Source: Bradyrhizobium monzae (GTDB taxonomy: Bacteria > Pseudomonadota > Alphaproteobacteria > Rhizobiales > Xanthobacteraceae). Taken from it: DNA of 64,000 nt. Every line of letters begins with the position of its first letter. The first letter of the stretch is position 1. A model generated the notes under the pieces. That model searched no databases. It saw nothing but the letters and a program-made list of their open reading frames with translations, and was not told where the DNA came from. Of this stretch, positions 18,502-26,220 are shown piece by piece. The DNA is taken from the NCBI RefSeq assembly GCF_021458635.1, contig NZ_JAIRDQ010000006.1, forward strand, positions 1,105-65,104. Reading direction: 5' to 3'. Made by a program: the position numbers and the translations under genes.

Positions 18502-18969
18502 TCAGGAGGCCGCCTTCATCCGATAGTGGCTCACGCCCCACTCCGTTCCGTTGGCGTAGCCGAACAGGCCGGCGGTGGCGAGGAAGAACCAGCGCCAGCG
18601 CCGCATCCACAAATAGGTCTCGTCGCCATAGACGTTGCGCAAGGAGGCTTCGATCGCATCGCGATGCGCATCGACTTTGGCGAGCCAGTCGATTGCGGTG
18701 CGCTGATAATGCGTGCCGCTCCGGCGCCATTCCTTCTCGATGGCGAGCGGCCACAGAGCGCTGCCGGCGCCGACCAGCCCCTCTGCAAAGGTCCAGATCG
18801 TATCGACCCAGCCGGAATTGCCGGTGCGCTCTCGCACAACCCAGGCGAACCCCATCAGGAGCGCGAGCGAGAACGCGATGGCCGCCAGTCCCCCAAGAAA
18901 CATCGCCATGCAAAAAATCCGACCTAAGCCTGTGGAATGCCGACGTTTTGCAAAATACGTCTGTCTCAA
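18502..18969 (-). pseudogene. Chimeric remnant: DUF1295 N-terminus joined to CFA-synthase-type C-terminus
   Basis: A 155-residue frame. Residues ~21-82 carry a membrane helix and the RTGNSGWVDTIWTFAEGLVG segment typical of the start of DUF1295 (COG3752) membrane reductases. From ~residue 85 it switches to HYQRTAIDWLAKVDAHRD ... WRWFFLATAGLFG ... EWGVSHYRMK, the extreme C-terminus of rhizobial cyclopropane-fatty-acyl-phospholipid-synthase-like methyltransferases. The methyltransferase SAM-binding core and most of the reductase are absent. These two families are often neighbours, so an in-frame deletion between adjacent genes is the simplest origin. Function is unlikely, though a short protein could still be made, perhaps from the ATG at codon 21. 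Confidence 0.6.
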
Positions 18970-19079
18970 AGCCGGGTTTCAGCTGTGGGTTCCCCACACC
19001 TCCCCGAAATCCGCACATCCGGCGCTTTTTTTGGGCGAGCGCTGTGCCATAGTACGGATGCAAGCAAGCTTCGTAACGG

Positions 19080-20114
19080 ATGATACCGGCCATGCCGTCA
19101 GGCGCCTCGCCCCGCTCCTCCCTCGACATCGAGTACACAAAACTATCCTCCCCCAGCGTCTTCCTGGTGCGGATGCTGGTTTTCCTGGTGCTGTGCACAC
19201 TGGTCGGCGTGGTGCTCTACAAGCAGATCATCCAGGCATTCTTCGCCAATCCCGGGCTCAATGCCCTGATCGGCGGCGTGATGTTCATCGGCATCATCCT
19301 GGCCTTCCGCCAGGTGATCCGGCTCTATCCCGAGGTGTCCTGGGTCAACAATTTCCGCATCGCCGACCCCGGCCTGGCGCCGGCCCGGCATCCCAAGCTG
19401 CTGGCACCGATGGCGATGATCCTGGGCGGCGAACGCAGCGGACGGATGTCGATCACGCAGACGACGATGCGGCATCTGCTCGATTCGATCGCGACCCGCC
19501 TGGACGAAGCCCGCGACATCTCCCGCTACATGACCGGCCTCTTGGTCTTCCTCGGCCTGCTCGGCACCTTCTGGGGCCTGATCGAGACGGTCGGCTCGGT
19601 CGGCAAGGTGATCGACGGCCTCAAGGTCGGCGGTGATTCCGGCGCGCTGTTCGACACGCTGAAGGAGGGCCTGGCCGCCCCGCTCGGCGGCATGGGCATC
19701 TCGTTCTCGAGCTCCCTGTTCGGCCTCGCCGGCTCGCTGATCCTCGGCTTCCTCGACCTGCAATCGAGCCAGGCCCAGAACCGCTTCTACACCGACCTCG
19801 AAGACTGGCTCGCCACCACCGTGCGCGAGTACGGCAACGGCGAGGTTGCGGTCGCAGCCTCCGGCGGTGGCGGGGTTGCCAGCGGCGAGCTTCAGGCCGC
19901 GGTCGAGCGCTTGCGTGGCGTGCTCGAGGAAGGCAGCGCCAGCCGCGGCACCACCGCGGCGATGGCGAGCCTCGCCGAGGCGATCCAGGCACTGGTCTCG
20001 CACATGCGCACCGAGCAGCAGATGATCCGCGAATGGGCCGACGGCCAGGGCGAGCAGAACCGCGAGATCCGCCGCCTCTTGGAACGCATCGCGCGTCAAC
20101 CCGAGAAGAGTTAA
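19080..20114 (+). CDS. MotA/TolQ/ExbB-type proton-channel protein
   Basis: 344 residues with membrane segments at about 28-50, 62-82, 148-170 and 200-225. The TolQ/ExbB-like core includes LVFLGLLGTFWGLIETV and GGMGISFSSSLFGLAGSLILG. A helical cytoplasmic tail (~250-344) is rich in Glu/Arg/Gln. It forms an operon (24-nt gap) with an OmpA-like partner, so together they resemble a stator complex that couples ion flow to work on peptidoglycan. It is not near flagellar genes; the function is unknown. An alternative ATG lies 12 nt downstream. Confidence 0.8.
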   Translation: MIPAMPSGASPRSSLDIEYTKLSSPSVFLVRMLVFLVLCTLVGVVLYKQIIQAFFANPGLNALIGGVMFIGIILAFRQVIRLYPEVSWVNNFRIADPGLAPARHPKLLAPMAMILGGERSGRMSITQTTMRHLLDSIATRLDEARDISRYMTGLLVFLGLLGTFWGLIETVGSVGKVIDGLKVGGDSGALFDTLKEGLAAPLGGMGISFSSSLFGLAGSLILGFLDLQSSQAQNRFYTDLEDWLATTVREYGNGEVAVAASGGGGVASGELQAAVERLRGVLEEGSASRGTTAAMASLAEAIQALVSHMRTEQQMIREWADGQGEQNREIRRLLERIARQPEKS

Positions 20115-20138
20115 GCAATCAGCATTTGAGAGGCGAGC

Positions 20139-21167
20139 ATGGCTCTAGCCCGCGGCCGCCGCAGTGAAGGCGCCTTCAACTACTGGCCCGGATTCGTCGA
20201 CGCGCTGTCGACGCTGGTGCTGTCGATCGTGTTCCTGCTGTCTGTGTTCCTAGTCGTGCAGTTCTTCCTGTCGCAGGAGGTCACCGGCAAGGACAAGGCG
20301 CTCGAGCAGCTCAACGCCAAGATCGCCCAGCTCAACGAGCTGCTGTCGCTGGAGAAGCTCGGCAAGCTCACGCTCGACGACCAGGTCTCGTCATTGAGGG
20401 CCGGCCTCGCTTCGGCCGAGTCCGAGCGCGACCGCATCAAGGGCCTCTATGACGGCTTAGCTGCCGCCGGCAACGACGCGCAAGGCAAGACGTCCGAGCT
20501 CGGCAAGGCGCTCGACTCAGAGAAGGCGGTCTCGGCGCGGGCGCTGGCGCAGATCGAGGTGCTGAACCAGCAGATCAGCGCGCTGCGCCGGCAATTGGCA
20601 GCCCTCGAAGAGGCGCTCGACGCCAGCGAGAAGCGCGACAAGGAATCGCAGAACCGCATCGCCGATCTCGGCTCACGCCTGAACGTCGCGCTGGCGCAGC
20701 GCGTGCAGGAATTGTCGCGTTACCGCTCGGAGTTCTTCGGGCGCTTGCGCGCCATTCTCGGCAACCGTCCTGATATCCGCGTGGTCGGCGACCGCTTCGT
20801 GTTCCAGTCCGAAGTGTTCTTCGACACCGGTCAGGCAACGCTGCTGCCCGAGGGCCGCGCCGAGCTCGACACCGTCGCCGCCGCGCTGATCGAGCTCGAC
20901 AAGAAGATCCCGGCCGAGATCGCCTGGGTGCTGCGCGTCGACGGCCACACCGACGTGCGGCCGGTCAGCGGCGCGAACTTCAAGTCGAACTGGGACCTGT
21001 CCGCGGCGCGCGCGATCTCGGTGGTGCAATATCTGATCACGCTCGGCGTGCCCGCCCAGCGCCTCGTTGCCGCCGGCTTCGGCGAATTCCAGCCGCTCGA
21101 CACCGCCAACACCGAGGACGCCTACAAGCGTAACCGCCGCATCGAGCTGAAGCTGACGGAGCGGTAG
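20139..21167 (+). CDS. MotB-like OmpA/peptidoglycan-binding membrane protein
   Basis: 342 residues. One N-terminal membrane helix is preceded by FVDALSTL, whose D21 occupies the place of the MotB proton-carrying aspartate. A long coiled coil follows (~45-195), then an OmpA-C domain with VFFDTGQATLLPEG, VDGHTDVRPV, NWDLSAARAISVVQYL and NRRIELKL. With the MotA-like gene upstream it forms a two-component stator-type pair. The stop codon overlaps the GTG start of the GNAT gene, suggesting coupling. Confidence 0.82.
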   Translation: MALARGRRSEGAFNYWPGFVDALSTLVLSIVFLLSVFLVVQFFLSQEVTGKDKALEQLNAKIAQLNELLSLEKLGKLTLDDQVSSLRAGLASAESERDRIKGLYDGLAAAGNDAQGKTSELGKALDSEKAVSARALAQIEVLNQQISALRRQLAALEEALDASEKRDKESQNRIADLGSRLNVALAQRVQELSRYRSEFFGRLRAILGNRPDIRVVGDRFVFQSEVFFDTGQATLLPEGRAELDTVAAALIELDKKIPAEIAWVLRVDGHTDVRPVSGANFKSNWDLSAARAISVVQYLITLGVPAQRLVAAGFGEFQPLDTANTEDAYKRNRRIELKLTER

Positions 21168-21613
21168 TGAGCGCGCTCCACCTCCGCCGCTACGTGGACG
21201 CTGACGAAGCGGCAACGATCGACCTCTGGCACCGCACCTGGCAGCAGGCCTATCCGCAGATCGATTTCGCCGCGCGGGTGGACTGGTGGCGCGAGCGCTG
21301 GCGCAACGAGCTGGTGCCGAAGGCCGCGATCGTGGTTGCCGAACAGGACGGCGCGCTGACCGGTTTCGTCACCATCGACGGCGACGGCTATCTCGACCAG
21401 CTCGTGGTCGATCCCGCCCATTGGGGCTCGGACGCGGCAAGGCTGCTGGTCATTGAGGCCAAGCGCCTGTCCCCATCGGGCGTGACGCTGCTGGTCAACA
21501 AGGACAACAGCCGCGCCATCCGCTTCTACGAGCGCAACGGCTTCGCGCACGCCGGCGAGGACGTGAACCCGACCTCGGGCCGGCCCGTGCTGAAGATGAT
21601 ATGGCGGCCGTGA
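21167..21613 (+). CDS. GNAT family N-acetyltransferase
   Basis: 148 residues of the RimI/GNAT fold: a charged N-terminal strand-helix (RRYVDADEAATIDLW), the central strands GFVTID and LDQLVVDPAHWGSDAARLL (acetyl-CoA loop region, with an atypical W-G-S-D in place of R/Q-x-x-G-x-G/A) and the C-terminal NKDNSRAIRFYERNGF signature. It starts at a GTG overlapping the TAG of the OmpA-like gene. The substrate is unknown. Confidence 0.82.
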   Translation: MSALHLRRYVDADEAATIDLWHRTWQQAYPQIDFAARVDWWRERWRNELVPKAAIVVAEQDGALTGFVTIDGDGYLDQLVVDPAHWGSDAARLLVIEAKRLSPSGVTLLVNKDNSRAIRFYERNGFAHAGEDVNPTSGRPVLKMIWRP

Positions 21614-21680
21614 CCGGTGTCACGGCGAGGCCCGACGCGGTTGCCAGTCGTGGCAACCAACAAGCAGATGGAGAAGATCG

Positions 21681-21932
21681 ATGCGGCTGAACGATCTGGC
21701 CAAGGGGTCTTCGGTCCTTCTGGGCGTCATCGTCGCCGGCTATGTGTCGACGATCTATGTCGACCAGCGTCTCGCGCCGCCGCCCAAGACAGCAAGCGAG
21801 CCGACGAGCACTTCTGCTCCGACGGACAGCCCGGCTCCGGCCAACGGCGGGTCGCCTTGCATCGGCGAGGGTGGCAGCTGGAAGAACTGGCCGTGGCCGA
21901 ATGTGCCGATGGGCTCACCGAAGTGCCCGTGA
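21681..21932 (+). CDS. Small secreted or membrane-anchored hypothetical protein
   Basis: 83 residues with a good GGAGAAG ribosome site just before the ATG. One hydrophobic N-terminal helix (~10-25) is followed by a Pro/Thr/Ser-rich linker and a C-terminal GEGGSWKNWPWPNVPMG with two Cys that could form a disulfide outside the cytoplasm. I recognise no family. Confidence 0.55.
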   Translation: MRLNDLAKGSSVLLGVIVAGYVSTIYVDQRLAPPPKTASEPTSTSAPTDSPAPANGGSPCIGEGGSWKNWPWPNVPMGSPKCP

Positions 21933-21945
21933 GATCAGCGACGCC

Positions 21946-23772
21946 TCACGCCCCCTCGAACTGCAACCGCGCCAGCCTGGCATAGAGCCCGTTCGCCGCA
22001 ACCAGCTCGGCATGCGTGCCCTGCTCGACGATCTTGCCCTGGTCCATCACCAGGATGCGGTCGCAGGACAGCACGGTGGCGAGGCGGTGCGCGATCACCA
22101 GGGTGGTGCGATGGCTCATCAGCTCTTCGAGCGCGGTCTGCACCAGCGTCTCGCTTTCGGCGTCGAGTGCGGAGGTGGCTTCGTCGAGCAGCAACAGCGG
22201 CGCGTCGCGCAGGATGGCGCGCGCGATCGCGATGCGCTGGCGCTGGCCGCCCGAGAGCGTCACGCCGCGCTCGCCGAGCGGGGTCTCGAAACCTTCGGGC
22301 AGGCGGCGGATGAACTCGGTGGCATGCGCGAGCTCGGCGGCACGCTCGACTTCGGCATCGGTCGCATCGGGCCGGCCGAAGCGGATGTTTTCGCGCGCGC
22401 TGGCGGCGAACACGTTGGATTCCTGCGGCACCAAGGCGATGTGTGACCGGAAATCGCGCGGGTCGGCAGACTTCACCGGGACACCGTCGAGCGAGATCGC
22501 GCCATTGCGCGGATCGTAGAAGCGCAGCAGCAGATGGAAGATCGTGCTCTTGCCGGCGCCGGACGGGCCGACGATCGCGACCTTCTCGCCGGGCCGCACC
22601 GCAAACGACACGGTGTCGAGCACGTTGACGTCGGGCCGCGCCGGATAAGAGAAGCTGACGCGATCGAAGCCGACCTCGCCGCGGCCGGGCACCGGCAACG
22701 CGCGCGGCGATGCGGGCGCCCTGATGTCGGGCTGCACGTGCAAAATCTCGAACAGGCGTTCGGCAGCGCCTGATGCCGCCGACACCTCGCCCCAGACCTC
22801 GCTGAGCTGGCCGAGACCTGCGGCCGCGAAGGCCGCATAGAGCACGAACTGGCCGAGCCGCCCCGGCGTGATCGCGCCGGTCAGCACATCATGCGAGCCG
22901 ATCCAGAGGATTCCGACCACGCTCGCGAACACGATGAAGATGACGATGGCGGTGAGAACCGCGCGGGCCTGGGTCGAGGTGCGCGCCGCCTCATAGGCCT
23001 GCTCGACCTCGCCGCCGAAACGCTTCGCGGCCAGCCCCTCGCTGGTATAGGCCTGCACGGTGCGGATCGCGCCGACCAGCTCGCCGGCGTAGGCGGACGC
23101 GTCGGCCAGCGTGTCCTGGGCATTGCGCGACAGCCGCCGCACCCAGCGCCCGAAGGCGACCAGCGGCAACACGATCAGGGGAATCGCAAGCAGCACGAAG
23201 CCGGAGAGACGCGGGCTGGTGATCACCATCATCGCGGCCGCGCCAAAGAACATCATGAGATTGCGCAGCGCGATCGACACGGAAGCGCCGACCGCGGATT
23301 TGATTTGCGTGGTGTCGGCGGTGAGCCGCGACACCAGTTCGCCGCTGCGCGCGGAATCGAAGAAGGCCGGCGAGAGCGAGAGCAGATGCGCAAACACGTC
23401 GCGCCTGAGATCGGCGACGATGCGCTCGCCGATCGTCATCACGAGGTAGTAGCGTGACGCGCTCGCGAGCGCGAGCACGGCGACGACCGCGATCATCACC
23501 GAGAAGTAGCTGTTGATCAGCGCGATGCCTTCCGGCGTCAGACCGAAATCGATCATCCGGCGCACTGCGACCGGCACCAGCAACGTAGTGAGGGCGGCAA
23601 CCGTCAGCGCGACAAAGGCGAGCGCCGCCCGGCCGCGATAACGGGCCACGTAGGGCGCGAGCGCCATCAGCGGTCGCAGCTTGGCGCGGCCCTTCTCAGG
23701 CTGCTCGATCAGCTCGGCTTCGATCGACGGGACTTCTGCCGGCCCGGTTTCAAGCCGTTCTACTGCGCTCAT
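21946..23772 (-). CDS. ABC exporter, fused permease and ATPase
   Basis: A half-transporter of ~608 residues (MsbA/LapB-like). Six membrane helices lie at ~40-330, then the ATPase domain with Walker A GPSGAGKST, the Q-loop LVPQESN, signature LSGGQRQR, Walker B LLLLDEATSALD and the switch IAHRLAT. It probably works as a homodimer in the inner membrane exporting a lipid or amphiphile; the substrate is not evident. I use the MSAVERLET start; an ATG 11 codons earlier is weaker. Its 3' end nearly meets that of the small secreted protein gene. Confidence 0.92.
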   Translation of the reverse strand: MSAVERLETGPAEVPSIEAELIEQPEKGRAKLRPLMALAPYVARYRGRAALAFVALTVAALTTLLVPVAVRRMIDFGLTPEGIALINSYFSVMIAVVAVLALASASRYYLVMTIGERIVADLRRDVFAHLLSLSPAFFDSARSGELVSRLTADTTQIKSAVGASVSIALRNLMMFFGAAAMMVITSPRLSGFVLLAIPLIVLPLVAFGRWVRRLSRNAQDTLADASAYAGELVGAIRTVQAYTSEGLAAKRFGGEVEQAYEAARTSTQARAVLTAIVIFIVFASVVGILWIGSHDVLTGAITPGRLGQFVLYAAFAAAGLGQLSEVWGEVSAASGAAERLFEILHVQPDIRAPASPRALPVPGRGEVGFDRVSFSYPARPDVNVLDTVSFAVRPGEKVAIVGPSGAGKSTIFHLLLRFYDPRNGAISLDGVPVKSADPRDFRSHIALVPQESNVFAASARENIRFGRPDATDAEVERAAELAHATEFIRRLPEGFETPLGERGVTLSGGQRQRIAIARAILRDAPLLLLDEATSALDAESETLVQTALEELMSHRTTLVIAHRLATVLSCDRILVMDQGKIVEQGTHAELVAANGLYARLARLQFEGA

Positions 23773-23973
23773 GGGATCCGACCAAAAGAGAGACGTTGGC
23801 TCCACATAGGCCGCGGCAAGGGGCGAGGCAAATCCGGGATGTCCCTTAGGGGACGGCCCGGTTCTGCTGTTCCCACAATGGCTTGTTTTAGAGCCCCCCG
23901 TGAGGTATAGACCCGGCCAAATCCGTCATTCGATAGCCACTCAAGCAAGGCGCCGGGCGCCCTAGGAATTGCC

Positions 23974-24201
23974 ATGAAAGCCGAAATTCATCCGGATTAT
24001 CATACGATTAAGGTCGTCATGACCGACGGAACCGAGTACCTGACCCGCTCCACCTGGGGCAAGGAAGGCGACACGCTGAACCTCGACATCGACCCGAAGT
24101 CGCACCCGGCCTGGACCGGCGGCAACGCCCAGCTGATGGATCGCGGCGGCCGCGTCTCGCGCTTCCAGAAGAAGTTTTCGGGCTTCCTCAAAAAGGATTG
24201 A
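23974..24201 (+). CDS. rpmE: 50S ribosomal protein L31
   Basis: A 75-residue large-subunit protein beginning KAEIHPDYHTIKVVMTDGTE, followed by RSTWGKEGDTLNLDID and SHPAWTGG, the alphaproteobacterial L31 pattern. It lacks the four zinc cysteines, so it is the cysteine-free form and would not serve as a zinc reserve. It is a single-gene unit followed by a strong terminator; the divergent gene upstream is the ABC exporter. Confidence 0.95.
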   Translation: MKAEIHPDYHTIKVVMTDGTEYLTRSTWGKEGDTLNLDIDPKSHPAWTGGNAQLMDRGGRVSRFQKKFSGFLKKD

Positions 24202-24225
24202 TCCGGTCGCAAGGCTGGAGACGAA

Positions 24226-24257
24226 AAACGCCCCCGGGAGACCGGGGGCGTTTTTGT
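24226..24257 (+). terminator. Rho-independent terminator of rpmE
   Basis: AACGCCCCCGG-gag-ACCGGGGGCGTT followed by TTTGTTTT, 25 nt after the rpmE stop. The stem is long and GC-rich with a T-run, a textbook intrinsic terminator. Confidence 0.92.
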
Positions 24258-24267
24258 TTTCAGATCC

Positions 24268-24380
24268 GTCATCCTGAGGTGCCGGAGCGAAGCGGAGGCC
24301 GGGAAGGATGAACGGCCACGGACGCGGCCGGGCCGTCGCCCTTCGAGGCTCGCCGAAGAGGCGAGCACCTCAGGGTGACG
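24268..24380. repeat. Intergenic inverted repeat, GTCATCCTGAGGTGC family
   Basis: The ends gtcatcctgaggtgc and gcacctcagggtgac are inverted, with a central cggccacggacgcggccg palindrome and cttcgaggctcgc / gcgaagcggaggc arms. It lies between the convergent rpmE and rcdA genes. It is similar in design, but not in sequence, to the other repeat families in the window. Confidence 0.75.
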
Positions 24381-24408
24381 GTTCAACATCAAGTGCGCGG
24401 ATTGAAAC

Positions 24409-24918
24409 TTACCGCTCGAACGCGGCCTTCAGCGCGTTGAGATGCGGCACCAGCGGGTTGCCGATCGCGGGGAGCTCGGCCGGCGGGGTGTGGATGGTGG
24501 TGTCGAGGCGGCGGACGCGGGTCTGCAGGCTCATCGAGCGATGGATCAGTTCCTGGAGCAACGACGGCAGCTTCTCGATGGTGTCGGCGGGGCCGGGATC
24601 GGCGGCAGTGAGCTTGACCTTGGTCTTCTCGCGGTTGGCCTGCACCAGCGTCATCTCGCCTTCCTTCACCGCGCGGTGCAGCAGCAGCCACGAAGCCAGC
24701 TGCATCAGGCGCGTGGTGAGGCGCATGCTCTCGGTCGCGTAGGTGAGGCTGACGGCGCGATCGAGCGCCTTCGCCTCGTTGCGGCCGGCGCCGTCGAGAT
24801 AGGCGGCGGTCTCTTCGACGAGATCCATGCCTTCGCGGAACAGGGCGCCGAACGCCGCAGAATTGGTGAACCGCTCGCTGAGTTGAACGAGAGCGCCGTC
24901 GGCCTGCAAACGTTCCAT
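24409..24918 (-). CDS. rcdA: DUF1465 protein, RcdA homologue
   Basis: 169 all-helical residues with no membrane segment, matching the DUF1465 family. Its best-studied member, Caulobacter RcdA, is an adaptor that helps ClpXP degrade the cell-cycle regulator CtrA. Recognisable features are the N-terminal RFTNSAAFGALFREGM, the YLDGAGR loop and the SMRLTTRLMQLASWLLLHRAV helix. The family assignment is firm; the role in CtrA turnover in this organism is inferred. It stands alone with an upstream gap holding the candidate sRNA. Confidence 0.8.
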   Translation of the reverse strand: MERLQADGALVQLSERFTNSAAFGALFREGMDLVEETAAYLDGAGRNEAKALDRAVSLTYATESMRLTTRLMQLASWLLLHRAVKEGEMTLVQANREKTKVKLTAADPGPADTIEKLPSLLQELIHRSMSLQTRVRRLDTTIHTPPAELPAIGNPLVPHLNALKAAFER

Positions 24919-25077
24919 GGTTAACGCCCCTTACGCAACTGTTTACCCGTCCGGCTTTGGCGCCGGCTTATGATGAACAAATCATTGCGCGGGGGAAGCG
25001 CCGAGTCCAGCGGCAAGCGCGGATATGGTTTCCGCGGGTCATTCCTCGAAATTCAACCGGAGTGAGAGCCGAAAAAC

Positions 25078-25177
25078 GAAAAAAGAGCCGCCGGAAAACC
25101 GGCGGCTTTGAAAGTTGATAACAGGGAGGCGTCAAACAGAGTGGACAGGAGCCACTCGGTGTCCAAACGAGGACAGT
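25078..25177 (-). ncRNA. Candidate trans-acting sRNA (AbcR/alpha-r15-like), Rho-independent end
   Basis: Three hairpins on the minus strand: SL1 UGUCC-UCGUUU-GGACA (25175-25160), SL2 GAGUGG-CUCCUGU-CCACUC (25157-25139), and the terminator AGCCGCCGG-UUUU-CCGGCGGCU (25107-25086) followed by CUUUUUUC. The SL2 loop CUCCU and the linker CCUCCC (25129-25124) are unpaired anti-Shine-Dalgarno motifs, as in the rhizobial AbcR-type sRNAs that block target ribosome sites with Hfq help. The promoter fits: TTACGG (25212-25207), 17-nt spacer, TTTATG (25189-25184), giving a ~100-nt RNA. Family membership is inference; the structure is directly visible. Confidence 0.7.
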
Positions 25178-25183
25178 TCCAGT

Positions 25184-25212
25184 CATAAAGTGAAAAGCTT
25201 AATCGACCGTAA
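25184..25212 (-). promoter_or_regulatory. Predicted promoter of the candidate sRNA
   Basis: -35 TTACGG and -10 TTTATG separated by 17 nt on the minus strand, placing the start near 25177, directly before the first hairpin. The surrounding stretch is markedly A/T-rich compared with the genome. Confidence 0.5.
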
Positions 25213-25268
25213 ACGAACGAATTTTTTGAGGGTTCGTTAGCCATGTCGGTCAGTGGACGAGTGCATTC

Positions 25269-26132
25269 TCAAGAGGCTTGATGCGCAGCCGATGTCGAAG
25301 ACGCCGGCGGCGTCAGTTCGAGCGGAAGCTTGTTGTATTTGCGAAGGCCTTTGTCGACGAAGGATTCCGGCAGGAAGCGGCGCATCAGGCTGACCTGCCT
25401 CGCCACCTTTCCCGCGGTGTAGCGTCGTCGGGGCGTTGCCGCATTGGCCGCCTTCACGACCGTATCGGCGACCACCTCCACTGCATCTCCCGTCTCGACG
25501 ATCTCGCGCATCAGCTTCTCCGCGTCGGCGCGCACAGCGTCATACGCTGCCAGCGGATGATCCGCCCGCGTCAGGTTTTCCTCGAATGAGGTGCGGGTGG
25601 CGCCGGGCTCCACCAGCACGACGCGGATGCCGTGCGTTCGCACTTCGTGGTCGAGCGATTCCGAGTATCCTTCGAGCGCATGCTTGGTCGATGCATAAAG
25701 AGCGTTGTACGGCGCGGGGATCAACCCGAGGATGGAGCTGAGGTTGACGATCCGGCCCGCACGCTGCCGTCTCATCACGGGCAGGACCGCATTGGTCAGA
25801 CGCACCACGCCGAACACATTCACGTCGAACAATGCCTTGGCCTGTGCCGTGGAGGACTCTTCCGCAGCGCCGAGAAGTCCAATCCCGGCATTGTTGACGA
25901 GGAGATCGATCCGCCCTGCGCGGCTCACGACGTCGTCGACCAGACCCTGTACGGAGGCATCATCCGTGACGTCGCAGACCAGCATCGTCACCCCGTCCGA
26001 GGTGTTGGCGGCCGGTTTCCGGCTGGTTCCGAAGACCCGGTAGCCGTCGCGCCGGAGCGCTCGGGCCGTCGCGAGCCCGATGCCGGAGGAGGCGCCGGTG
26101 ACCAGTGCAACGCCGCGTGTTGTCTTGCTCAT
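25269..26132 (-). CDS. Short-chain dehydrogenase/reductase
   Basis: A classical SDR, ~287 residues: cofactor motif TGASSGIG, NNAGIG, catalytic Ser in NLSSILG and YxxxK as YASTKHALEG. The C-terminal extension (RKYNKLPLELTPPAS) is unusual. The start MSKTTRGVA at 26132 is preferred; an ATG 15 nt upstream is possible. It is divergent from an HxlR-type regulator across a ~90-nt gap with a palindrome, so it is the probable target of that regulator. The substrate is unknown. Confidence 0.87.
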   Translation of the reverse strand: MSKTTRGVALVTGASSGIGLATARALRRDGYRVFGTSRKPAANTSDGVTMLVCDVTDDASVQGLVDDVVSRAGRIDLLVNNAGIGLLGAAEESSTAQAKALFDVNVFGVVRLTNAVLPVMRRQRAGRIVNLSSILGLIPAPYNALYASTKHALEGYSESLDHEVRTHGIRVVLVEPGATRTSFEENLTRADHPLAAYDAVRADAEKLMREIVETGDAVEVVADTVVKAANAATPRRRYTAGKVARQVSLMRRFLPESFVDKGLRKYNKLPLELTPPASSTSAAHQAS

Positions 26133-26176
26133 TGGCTTCGCTTTCATTTTGTCGTGGAATATCGATGCGTTGGATG

Positions 26177-26197
26177 TTACTATCAATTCAATAGTAA
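26177..26197. promoter_or_regulatory. Palindromic operator candidate for the HxlR regulator
   Basis: TTACTAT-caattca-ATAGTAA is a perfect 7-bp inverted repeat placed between the divergent SDR and HxlR genes, in an A/T-rich island overlapping the likely promoters of both. Dyads like this are typical HxlR binding sites and would allow autoregulation and control of the SDR. Confidence 0.6.
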
Positions 26198-26220
26198 TTA
26201 ACTATCGAAAAGATACGGAC

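Noticed and set aside
19080..21167. Zorya anti-phage system
   Set aside because: The MotA-like and OmpA-like pair resembles ZorA/ZorB, but no ZorC/ZorD helicase or ZorE nuclease gene is adjacent; the flanks are a GNAT gene and an ABC exporter.
25053..25244. A 63-codon minus-strand frame
   Set aside because: It runs straight through the three hairpins and the terminator of the candidate sRNA and has no ribosome site; the RNA reading explains the sequence better.
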